DNA of 64,000 bases, taken from Myxococcales bacterium. GTDB lineage: Bacteria > Myxococcota_A > Polyangia > Polyangiales > Ga0077539. The notes under the pieces are model-generated. The model had not been told where the DNA came from and did not search any database. It saw nothing but the letters and a program-made list of their open reading frames with translations. Positions 38,836 to 46,728 of the stretch are shown piece after piece (within the stretch, counting starts at the first letter, position 1; every line of letters starts with the position of its first letter). The translations under genes and the position numbers were made by a program. Location: positions 124,001 through 188,000 of the forward strand of contig JAEUKH010000028.1 in assembly GCA_016792845.1 (NCBI GenBank), in the 5' to 3' direction.

Positions 38836-39993
38836 TCAGCTGCCCTTCTTGCGAGGCTTCGTGGGGGGCTTCTTCTCGGGCTCCTTGGCCCCGGCCGGCG
38901 CGGCTCCGGCGGGGGGCTTGAGCGACTTTCGGCTCCGACCCGGGGTGATGACCTCGGCGGCCCGCACCGAGAGCGGGAGCTCGACCGAGAGGCCCGCGTC
39001 GGGCAGCTCGCCGCGGAGGGCGCGTTGAAACTCAGACCGCAGGAGCTCTGCGAGCACTTCGGCGGCCTCGGCGGGGTCGGGCATCATCCGCTCGGCGTTG
39101 CGTTGGTACACAAAGAGCCGCACAAAGCGCACCGCGTCAGGCGGCGGCGGCGGGTCGCCGGGGCGGTCGAGGCCCTCGAAGAGGAGCGGCACCCTCGGGT
39201 CGACGCCGTCGGCGAGGAGCTCGATGGGGGGCACGTCGAGGGTCATCACCATCGCCTCGCGGAGCGTGTCGGCCGCTTCGCCGTCGAGGCTCTCAAGGGC
39301 CGTGGTGAGCACGCGCCCGAAGGCGTCGAGCGAGAGCGCCCAGGTGGGCCTCGGCTCTTTCAGGTCGAGGGCCCGCACCTCGACCCACGCCAGGGTGGCG
39401 CCGCGGAGGTCGCGCTGGGCCTCGCGGACCAGCCCGAGGAAGTACCACGCGTCGCTGTTCTGGGGGTCGGTGACGATGGCCTCGTCGAGCAGGGGCAGGG
39501 CTCGGGCGTGCTCGCCGAGGTCGTACCAGGCCCGACCCAGGAGGTAGCTCATCTGCGGGTTCTCGTAGGGCCCCGCGGGCACCCCGTCGAGCACCGCGCG
39601 GCACGCCCGCAGGTCGTCTCCGCGAAGAAACATCGCCTCGAACTTCAAGAGCAGCGCGTCGGCCACCACCTGCGGCTCGTCGGCCATGTCGATGACGTCG
39701 TCGCAGCGCCCGATGACGTCTTCGAACTCTTCGAGGGCGAGGTGCACCTCGGCGGCCCCGAGGATGGGGTCGAGGTAGAGCTCGTCGAGGCTCATGGCGT
39801 GCTCGAAGTGCTCGAGGGCCTCTTCTGACTCGCCCTCGCGGTGCGCGACGTGCCCGAGGAGGGCGTAAACTTCTGGCGAATCGGGGGCCACCGACAGGGC
39901 GCGCCGCGCGCTCTGCCGGGCACCTCGGAGGTCACCACGGGTGAGGAGATCCCAGGCTCGATCGAGGTGGGCGTTGAGCTGATCCATCGACAC
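38836..39993 (-). CDS. Tetratricopeptide-repeat protein
   Basis: 385 residues. The N-terminal half holds four or five TPR units (AWDLLTRGDLRGARQSARRALSVAPDSPEVYALLGHVA, read in two blocks; also AWYDLGEHARALPLLDEAI). The C-terminal half has DVPPIELLADGVDP, and the end is a Lys/Pro-rich tail (KKPPTKPRKKGS). No signal peptide. Probably a cytoplasmic scaffold; the partners may be the co-transcribed methyltransferases. The start is GTG 39993, with AAAGGT upstream; ATG 39987 is an alternative. Confidence 0.75.
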   Translation of the reverse strand: MSMDQLNAHLDRAWDLLTRGDLRGARQSARRALSVAPDSPEVYALLGHVAHREGESEEALEHFEHAMSLDELYLDPILGAAEVHLALEEFEDVIGRCDDVIDMADEPQVVADALLLKFEAMFLRGDDLRACRAVLDGVPAGPYENPQMSYLLGRAWYDLGEHARALPLLDEAIVTDPQNSDAWYFLGLVREAQRDLRGATLAWVEVRALDLKEPRPTWALSLDAFGRVLTTALESLDGEAADTLREAMVMTLDVPPIELLADGVDPRVPLLFEGLDRPGDPPPPPDAVRFVRLFVYQRNAERMMPDPAEAAEVLAELLRSEFQRALRGELPDAGLSVELPLSVRAAEVITPGRSRKSLKPPAGAAPAGAKEPEKKPPTKPRKKGS

Positions 39994-40122
39994 GGTACCG
40001 ACCTTTGAGAGGCGACGGGTGCTTCGCCTCGGCGGCGCGCAGAGTGAAGGCCCGACTGCCTCTGGTCAAGCCTCGCACCGGGGCAGTGTTGCGCCGCGGC
40101 CGCGGTTGCTACACTCACGGTG

Positions 40123-41073
40123 ATGCGAAGGGTGCTCACGGCCGGTCTCGGGGTGTTGCTCTTGGCGGGTCTTGGCGGGTGCGCGACGCGTTTTCACGAC
40201 GCTGCGGCCCGCGACGGCGGCTCTCGCGGCAAGCCGAGCGCGGGGTGGCTCGCGGGGGGCGAGCTCTTGCCCGAGCGCGGCCTCGGGTACGAGGTGATCC
40301 GCACCGAGGGCGAGGGGGGGCTCTTACGGGGCACGCCGCGCCTCGTGGGCCTCGTGCGCCGCGCGGCCCGCTCGGTCTACGACCGCACCCTGCCGCCGCT
40401 TCGGGTTGGCGACCTCAGCGCGACCCGCGGCGGGGTGGTGACCCGGCATCACTCTCACCGTAACGGCCGAGACGTCGATCTCTTGTACTTCGTGCGCGAC
40501 GCGGCCACCGATGTGCCCGTGATCTCTCCGGGCTTCATTCGCTTCAACCGCGAGGGCGCGAGCGTCGACGCGAGGGTTCCGTTGCGCTTTGACGTGGCGC
40601 GGAATTGGCGCCTCGTCGAGTCGGTGGTGCGCGACCACGACGCCGCGGTGATTCGTGTGTTCTGCGCCGCGTGGATCAAGCGCCTCTTGCTCGACCACGC
40701 GCGCGGCATCGGGCGGCCCGCGGCGGTGATCGAGCGGCTCGAAGAGGTGCTCGCCCAGCCCGGCGACAGCGCGCCCCACGACGACCATTTTCACGTCCGG
40801 ATCGCGTGCAACCCGGCCGAGCGCGTGCGCGGCTGCGTCGACGGCGGCCCGCTCTGGCCCTGGCTCCGGATGGACTGGGAGAAAGACGACGCGGCCACCC
40901 TCGACGACGACGCGGTGCTCGCGATGATGGAGCCGCTTCCACCGGGGATCGAGCACGGCCCGCCGCTCCCCGAGGGCTGGGTCGGGGCGCTGGCCTTGGC
41001 CGAGGTCGACGCGCCCGAGGGCCTGTGTGTGTCGCGGCTTCGGGCGCCCAACGACGGCTTTGTTTGCCGCTAG
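40123..41073 (+). CDS. MepA-like murein endopeptidase lipoprotein
   Basis: 316 residues. Lipobox GLGGC near residue 19. The catalytic zinc motifs of the LAS/M74 penicillin-insensitive endopeptidases are present: HHSHRNGRDVDLLY near 107 and HDDHFHVRI near 221. It probably cleaves D-Ala-mDAP crosslinks in the periplasm, tethered to a membrane. The last Cys-rich part extends past the usual MepA length. TACACT ends 7 bases before the ATG with no ribosome-binding site; it is divergent from the TPR gene. Confidence 0.87.
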   Translation: MRRVLTAGLGVLLLAGLGGCATRFHDAAARDGGSRGKPSAGWLAGGELLPERGLGYEVIRTEGEGGLLRGTPRLVGLVRRAARSVYDRTLPPLRVGDLSATRGGVVTRHHSHRNGRDVDLLYFVRDAATDVPVISPGFIRFNREGASVDARVPLRFDVARNWRLVESVVRDHDAAVIRVFCAAWIKRLLLDHARGIGRPAAVIERLEEVLAQPGDSAPHDDHFHVRIACNPAERVRGCVDGGPLWPWLRMDWEKDDAATLDDDAVLAMMEPLPPGIEHGPPLPEGWVGALALAEVDAPEGLCVSRLRAPNDGFVCR

Positions 41074-41115
41074 CGACGTTCGGCTGAGCGCTCGGGCCTC
41101 AAAGGGCGCGCCCGC

Positions 41116-42228
41116 TCAGGGCGTGCAGCCGGTGGGCGAGCAAGCGCGAAAGCCTGCCGAGGTGCAATCAAAGCTGAGGCTCCGCCCGGCCGCGCAGGTG
41201 GTGAGGTTGTTGCCCTCGCAGGCTCCGTTGGCGGGCGCCATGCTGGGGTCGCAGTCGGTGCCGGTGCCGCAGAAGACCGCGCTGCCGCGACGCTGGCAGG
41301 TCGCGCCGCGCACGAGGGCCCCGCAGTCGTAGCTCTGGTAGCGGCCGTTGAGGCAGCGACGGAGGCGGGTGCCGTCACAATCGACCGCGTCACCCGTGCA
41401 GGGGTCGCCGGTGCCCATGCAGCCGCCCGCGGTGGCGTTGCAGGTGCCGCCGGTGACCGAGCAGTCGCGAACGGCGACGTAGAGCCCCACGCGGCACTCT
41501 TGCAAGACGTCGCCCTCGCAGCGGGGCGGAGACCCCGGGGCGCAGGTGGCGGCGTTCTGTTGGGCGCACACGGCCTCGGTCGACGAGGCGACGCAGCGAC
41601 GGCCCGTGGCGGGGCAGTCGTCGGCGATGGTGAGGCCGTTGGCGCAGCTCTGCGCGAAGCGATCACCCGCGCCGCAGCTCTGGGCGGGGGTCGGGCAGAC
41701 GCCCATGTCGGCGGGGTTGACGACGTACTTCAGGCAGTCGCCCATGATGCCCGAGCAGCCCGTGTTGGTGTTGGCCGCGCACTCGGCGAGGGCCGGACAC
41801 GAGCGGCGGGCGATGGGCCCGGCCTCCCACGAATCGGGGCGCCAGAGCTCGTTCAAGACCTCTTGCGCGGGGCGGCGGAGGCAGGTGGCGAGGCGCACCG
41901 CGAGGGCGTTGATCTGCCGCTCGCTGAAGCCGCAGAGGCGCTGAAGGGCGGGGCGCTGCACGTCGGGACCGGCGTCGACGGAGACGACGTCGCTGCCCGC
42001 GGGGCCCGTGTCGGCGGCCGCCGCGTCGAGGCCCGGGGTGTCGCTCGCCGTGGGGGTGTCGACGCCGACCGAACCCGTGTCGACAGGCCCCGCGTCGGCG
42101 CCCCCGTTGCCCAGGTCAAGGCTCGCCTGCGGAACGTCGGCCCGCGGCGTCGTCGCCCTCGAATCGTCGCCGCAGCCCGGGGCACCGACGGCCGCCAGAA
42201 GGACACCCAAAGCAATCGCGCTCCGCAT
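41116..42228 (-). CDS. Cys-rich exported lipoprotein
   Basis: 370 residues. The signal peptide with lipobox APGC is followed by a long Asp/Ala/Thr/Pro linker (about 20-90). A helical block comes next (RLCGFSERQINALAVRLATCL), then about 20 cysteines in pairs (QSCGAGDRFAQSCANG, GTGDPCTGDAVDCDGTRLRRC, ACSPTGCTP). No enzyme motif. This architecture, lipid anchor plus disordered linker plus Cys-rich head, recurs in this window. The ATG at 42228 is chosen because it starts the signal peptide; the frame is open 45 bases further. Confidence 0.72.
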   Translation of the reverse strand: MRSAIALGVLLAAVGAPGCGDDSRATTPRADVPQASLDLGNGGADAGPVDTGSVGVDTPTASDTPGLDAAAADTGPAGSDVVSVDAGPDVQRPALQRLCGFSERQINALAVRLATCLRRPAQEVLNELWRPDSWEAGPIARRSCPALAECAANTNTGCSGIMGDCLKYVVNPADMGVCPTPAQSCGAGDRFAQSCANGLTIADDCPATGRRCVASSTEAVCAQQNAATCAPGSPPRCEGDVLQECRVGLYVAVRDCSVTGGTCNATAGGCMGTGDPCTGDAVDCDGTRLRRCLNGRYQSYDCGALVRGATCQRRGSAVFCGTGTDCDPSMAPANGACEGNNLTTCAAGRSLSFDCTSAGFRACSPTGCTP

Positions 42229-42332
42229 AGGCCCGGATGGTGCGTCGCGACGCCCCCAATGTGCAAGGGTCACCGCGGTCTCGATGCACCCTCGTCGCGC
42301 CCCGGGAGAGGGGGTAAAGAGACTCCAACGCG

Positions 42333-43703
42333 ATGCAGATCAGCACCCGGAGGTCGTTGTTTCTTGCGCTGTCACTGTCGCTCACGGGCGCGGGGGCGGG
42401 GGCCAACGGGCGCTTTCCGGCGGCGCAGCAGGTGGTGATCGGGCCGGGCCTCGCGGGCGTCGACGTCATGGCGCTGCGCACGACCTTCGGCCTGGTGATC
42501 TCGCGCGACGCGGGGCAGCACTTCGAGTGGGTCTGCGAAGAGGCGCTCTTCGCCCCTCAGGAGCCGAGCGAGACCCCCGACCCGGCGCTGATCGTGGGGG
42601 CCGACGGCACGGTCCAGTACGGCTTCGAGTGGGGCGTTCGCCGCATCGAGGCGTGCAACATCAGCCCGTCTCCGAGCGTGGCCGAGCGGGTGATCGTCGA
42701 CCTCGCCGCCGACCCGAGCGGCGAGACGGTGTACGCGGTCGAGGGCATCCCGGGTGAGGCCAACGGGGTGTTTCGCGCCTCGACCCGGAGCCTCGTGTTT
42801 GAGCCCCTCGCGGTGCCCGCGCCCTCGGTGCTCTTTCTCACTGTCGAGACCGCCGCGAGCGACCCGCAGCGCCTTTATTTTACGGGGCTCGACTCGGCGA
42901 CCAACGCGCCGCGGGTGATGCGCAGCGACGACGCCGGCCGCACCGTGCGCACACTCCCGGCGCTGGCCCGCGAGGTCGACAGCGCGTTCTTGTCAGGGGT
43001 CGGGCCGACCGACGCGAACCTTGTGTTCTTGCGGGCGCTGGTGGGCACCGGCACGGCGCTCTATCGCAGCACCGACGGCGGAGAGCGCTTCTCGGTGGCC
43101 CTCCGTTTTCGCGGGCCCATGCTGGGCTTCGCGCAAGACGCCGCGCGAACGGTCTGGGTGGGCGGCCCCGACGACGGGCTCTTCCGCAGCGACGACGGCG
43201 GCGCGACCTTCGAGCCGGTGTCGAACTTCGCGGTGTACTGCCTCGCCCACCACGCCGGTGCGCTCTACGTCTGCGCCGACTGGGTGCGAGAGGGGTGGGC
43301 GCTCGGCCGCTCGACCGACCGCGGCGCGCGCTTCGAGCCGCTCCTGAGGCTCGATCAGATCACCGGCGGGGTCGCCTGCGGGGTGGGTCAGGCGGTCGGC
43401 TGCGACGCGCGTTGGCCTGGGCTGCGGCAGTTCTTCGTCAACCGCAACGCCGACGCCTCGGTGCCGGTGTTCGTGCGCGACGCGGGCCCGCGTGACGCCG
43501 CCCCGGCGCGCGACGTCGTGCGCGTCGACGCGGGGCCCGGTGACGCCTCGGTGCGCGACGCCGGGGCCTTGGCGGTGGCCCGAGAGGGCGCCTGCGGCTG
43601 TCGCGCGGGGGCGCCGGGGCGGGGCGGCGCTTTCGCCGCTGTCTGGGCGATGCTCGGGCTCAGTTCTCGTCGCTGGCGTCGTCGGTCGGGCCGCTCGCGC
43701 TGA
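42333..43703 (+). CDS. Secreted BNR/propeller protein with MYXO-CTERM-like tail
   Basis: 456 residues. The signal peptide ends in GAGAGA. The body contains sialidase-like BNR repeats (YRSTDGGERFSVAL, FRSDDGGATFEPV, GRSTDRGARFEPL) of the Ycf48/sortilin propeller type. After an acidic DAG linker the C-terminus has CGCRAG, a hydrophobic stretch AAVWAMLGLSS and a basic RRWRRRSGRSR. That order matches the MYXO-CTERM sorting signal, which is cleaved and lipid-anchored to the surface. The tail coding region overlaps the convergent esterase gene by 44 bases. Confidence 0.82.
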   Translation: MQISTRRSLFLALSLSLTGAGAGANGRFPAAQQVVIGPGLAGVDVMALRTTFGLVISRDAGQHFEWVCEEALFAPQEPSETPDPALIVGADGTVQYGFEWGVRRIEACNISPSPSVAERVIVDLAADPSGETVYAVEGIPGEANGVFRASTRSLVFEPLAVPAPSVLFLTVETAASDPQRLYFTGLDSATNAPRVMRSDDAGRTVRTLPALAREVDSAFLSGVGPTDANLVFLRALVGTGTALYRSTDGGERFSVALRFRGPMLGFAQDAARTVWVGGPDDGLFRSDDGGATFEPVSNFAVYCLAHHAGALYVCADWVREGWALGRSTDRGARFEPLLRLDQITGGVACGVGQAVGCDARWPGLRQFFVNRNADASVPVFVRDAGPRDAAPARDVVRVDAGPGDASVRDAGALAVAREGACGCRAGAPGRGGAFAAVWAMLGLSSRRWRRRSGRSR

Positions 43704-46560
43704 CGGGGTCGCGGTCGTCGGCGAGGGGGCGCCCTTCGCGGTCGAAGAAGCCCGCGGCGAGCACCTGTGACGCGGCGCCGAGCAGAATGTGCCCCCGCGC
43801 GTTGCCCACCCGCGCGTCGTACACCACATAGCCCGGCACGAGGTCTGGCAAGGCGTTGCTGCGCAGCATCGCCGCGGGGCTTCGGCCCGAGATGACCAGC
43901 ACCGTGCGCGCGGGATCGTCGGGGTTTGGGGCCGTAAAGACCGCGCCCACGTTGTCGTCGGTGAAGCTCCGCGCGCCCACCGTCAGCCGGTCGGCGCCGA
44001 GGGAGATGGGGAGCCGGGCCTGCCAGCGGTCGAGCAATCGGTGATCGCGCGGCGTGCCGATCAGCACGAGGTTGCGCCCCGCCAACATGGCCTCGGTGAG
44101 GGTGTCATCGCGCACGATCGGGTACCGCAGGGCGACGCCGCTCCGTTGGGCCCACTGTCGCGCGATGCGCTCGTAGAGGCGCACGGCGCTCGGGTCGCGG
44201 CTCCCGACGACGAAGAGCATCGGCGCGTCGAAGACCTCGCGGATCGCCCCGCCGCCGCGGGCCGCGAGGCGTTCGCCGCGCTGCCAGTGCCCCTCGCGTC
44301 GCAGGAAGCTCGTCGCGGCCCCGACGGGCACCTCGATGCGGTCTCCGTCGAGCTCGACCCTGAGCGCCGTGACCCCCGAGGCGACGAGCGCGACGGGAGG
44401 CGTCAGGGTCAGCGCGCCGACGTTGCGGGTCACGCCGCGGGCGCGGCCGTCAGGGTCGACGGTGAGCTCGATCTCGCCCCAGGTGCCGGTAACAGTGAGC
44501 GGCCCCGCGGTGCCCGCCTGGAGCGCGTCGAAGCGAACCCACGCCGTGCCGGGCCAGCGGAGGTCGGGCGTACGGAAGCGAAGCGTGCGCGGCGCCGGGT
44601 CGCGCTCGTACCGCGAAAAGTGCGTGAAGATTCGGCCCTCTGCGTAGGTCTGCGACCAGACGTTGTGCCCGAGGGCGGGCCACTCGACTTCGAGCCGGTA
44701 CCCGAGCGCGCTGTACCGATCCACGAGGGTCTGCGAGTTCGACACCGGGCGGTCGAGGGTGCCATGGACGATGTACATCGGCAGGTGGCGGCCGTTCTCG
44801 GCCCAGTGGTCGTTCGACCGGAGCTCCATGAGAAAGGTCTCCCACGGGCGCCGCACGCCGCGGGTGTCGCCTCTGACGAAATAGCTGTGATAGCCGCAGA
44901 GCGGCGCCGCCGCGGCGAAGACCCCGGGGTTGTGCAGGCTCACGCCCGCTGCGCCGATGCCGCCCATCGAGAGCCCCGTGAGGTAGGTGCGGTTGGGGTC
45001 GACGCGGTAGGCCCGTTGCATCTCAGACACGACCCGCAGCACGTCGTACTCGCCTTGCTGACGGTACCCGGTGTCGCCGTATCCGTAGGGCGCCACCACG
45101 ATCGCGCCGGGGTCGGCCAGCGGCGGCACCACCCGCTCGGCGTGGGTGCGGTCTTCGTGCTCGTCGTAGAGCCCCATCAAGACCGGCAACATCCGGTGGG
45201 CGCTGCCATGAAGCCCGTGCAACCCCACCACCATCGGGAAGGCGCGGTCGCCGCGGTACGACCCCGGCACATACACCGAGTACTCTTGCAGGGTGCCGTC
45301 GAGGGGCGAGCGGTACGCGCGACGCATCACGCCGGTGCGGCCCGCGAAGGGGTCTTCACGGCGTGCGAGGGCCTCGACGCCCGCCCGGAGCGTCGCCGCG
45401 AGCTCGCGCAGGTGGGCCGCGTCGCCGTCGCCGACGGCCACGAGGTCGCGGAGGCGCTCGTACGTTCGCGCGACGCTCCAGACGCTGCCCGGCGCGACGC
45501 CTGCGAGCTCGGGGTCGGGCCAGGGCCCCGGGTGTTGCGGGTTCGAGAGCGCGGGGTCGAGCGGGTCGAGCACCACGAAGGCGCGCCGCAACGCATCGCG
45601 GAGCTCGTGGGCGATGCCGACCCTGAAGGTGTGGTCGTCGGAGCCTTCGTCGCGCAGGTGGAGCACCGCGGCGGTGGCGTCGGGCAGGTGCATCGCGAGG
45701 TCGAGCGAGGGCGCCGAAGGGCCGTCGAGGCTCAGCGCCATCGAGACCGGCTCGGCGGGCTCAGGCGCGCTCAGGGTGTAGCGTCGCGCCGCCGTGCGCT
45801 CACCCCGCACCGTGCCTCCGGGGAAGCGCAGCGCCGCCGTCACGCCCACGTCGGTCGCCTCGACGGCCCGCCGCACCGTGAGCGCCAAGGTGCGCGGCGC
45901 GAGGGCGTCACAGGCCGCGTCGTCGACGCCGTCGAGGGTGAAGCGGAGGTTCGGGTCGGGCCGGTGCTGCGCGTCGGTGATTCGCACGAAGACGTCGAAG
46001 CTGTCGCGCGAGACCTGAACGAGCACGAGGCGGTGTGCGCCCTCGCTGAGGTCGAGGGGCACCATCAGGTCGTCTTCGCGCGCCCGTCGCGGGCCGTCGA
46101 GCCGCGCAATTTCGCGCCCGTCGAGCCACACCGCGAGGGCGTCGTCGGCGCCGAGCGAGAGCCAGCGGCGACCCGCGCTGCGCGCCGAGAGGGTGATGGC
46201 CGCCAGCACGGCGCGCCCGCCTCGGCCCCGGGTCGAGGGCGCGAGGGTGACCCGGGTGCGGTTCGACACCGCGGGCCGAAACCCTGCGGCCGACGGGCCC
46301 GCGCTCGGGGCGAGCGTCTGCAAGGTCATGCGGGTGGCAGTTGTGCCGAGGGCCGCACCCATCGCCGCGCCGGGGCGCACCCGGGGCAACGCAACGGCGC
46401 CCGCAGGTGCGCTCAACCACTGTGAAATTTCACCCTCGGGGCCCGGCAAGACGCGGCACTGCGCCAGCGCCTCGGCGGGGCGCGCGAGGGCGCCGAGCGA
46501 CGTGAGGCAGAGGCACCGCAGAAAGGTCAATCCGAGGCTATGTGAGCTGAAAGATCGCAT
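43660..46560 (-). CDS. Large secreted esterase/hydrolase of the alpha/beta-hydrolase fold
   Basis: 966 residues. A signal peptide ends in PAEALAQ, with a beta-sandwich-like N-terminal region (about 40-380). The hydrolase domain, about 430-640, has GLHGLHGSAHRM, VVAPYGYGDTGY, the nucleophile motif YLTGLSMGG (Ser near 525) and a later GHNVW histidine. A C-terminal region of about 300 residues has a FVVGSRDP and LVLIGTPRDHRL pattern. It resembles PHB-depolymerase/feruloyl-esterase-like enzymes with accessory domains. The start is ATG 46560; a TTG 12 bases earlier is possible. Confidence 0.8.
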   Translation of the reverse strand: MRSFSSHSLGLTFLRCLCLTSLGALARPAEALAQCRVLPGPEGEISQWLSAPAGAVALPRVRPGAAMGAALGTTATRMTLQTLAPSAGPSAAGFRPAVSNRTRVTLAPSTRGRGGRAVLAAITLSARSAGRRWLSLGADDALAVWLDGREIARLDGPRRAREDDLMVPLDLSEGAHRLVLVQVSRDSFDVFVRITDAQHRPDPNLRFTLDGVDDAACDALAPRTLALTVRRAVEATDVGVTAALRFPGGTVRGERTAARRYTLSAPEPAEPVSMALSLDGPSAPSLDLAMHLPDATAAVLHLRDEGSDDHTFRVGIAHELRDALRRAFVVLDPLDPALSNPQHPGPWPDPELAGVAPGSVWSVARTYERLRDLVAVGDGDAAHLRELAATLRAGVEALARREDPFAGRTGVMRRAYRSPLDGTLQEYSVYVPGSYRGDRAFPMVVGLHGLHGSAHRMLPVLMGLYDEHEDRTHAERVVPPLADPGAIVVAPYGYGDTGYRQQGEYDVLRVVSEMQRAYRVDPNRTYLTGLSMGGIGAAGVSLHNPGVFAAAAPLCGYHSYFVRGDTRGVRRPWETFLMELRSNDHWAENGRHLPMYIVHGTLDRPVSNSQTLVDRYSALGYRLEVEWPALGHNVWSQTYAEGRIFTHFSRYERDPAPRTLRFRTPDLRWPGTAWVRFDALQAGTAGPLTVTGTWGEIELTVDPDGRARGVTRNVGALTLTPPVALVASGVTALRVELDGDRIEVPVGAATSFLRREGHWQRGERLAARGGGAIREVFDAPMLFVVGSRDPSAVRLYERIARQWAQRSGVALRYPIVRDDTLTEAMLAGRNLVLIGTPRDHRLLDRWQARLPISLGADRLTVGARSFTDDNVGAVFTAPNPDDPARTVLVISGRSPAAMLRSNALPDLVPGYVVYDARVGNARGHILLGAASQVLAAGFFDREGRPLADDRDPVSASGPTDDASDEN

Positions 46561-46728
46561 CAGAGTTGTCAATGGTAGACCGAGGTCGCTTGTCGCACCC
46601 GGAGGAGGTGTCGCATAGTTCGCGCGTCGTCACGAAAAGCGTGGCGAAGTCGTTGCGGGTTGGCGCGATGTCGGGCGCCGCTCGCGTGTGGATTGAGGTC
46701 TGCTCCCACCCGTAGGAGGGGCGTTTGT

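Noticed and set aside
43789..46425. An 878-codon plus-strand frame opposite the large esterase
   Set aside because: Same composition-driven shadow; the esterase on the other strand has a signal peptide and GLSMGG.
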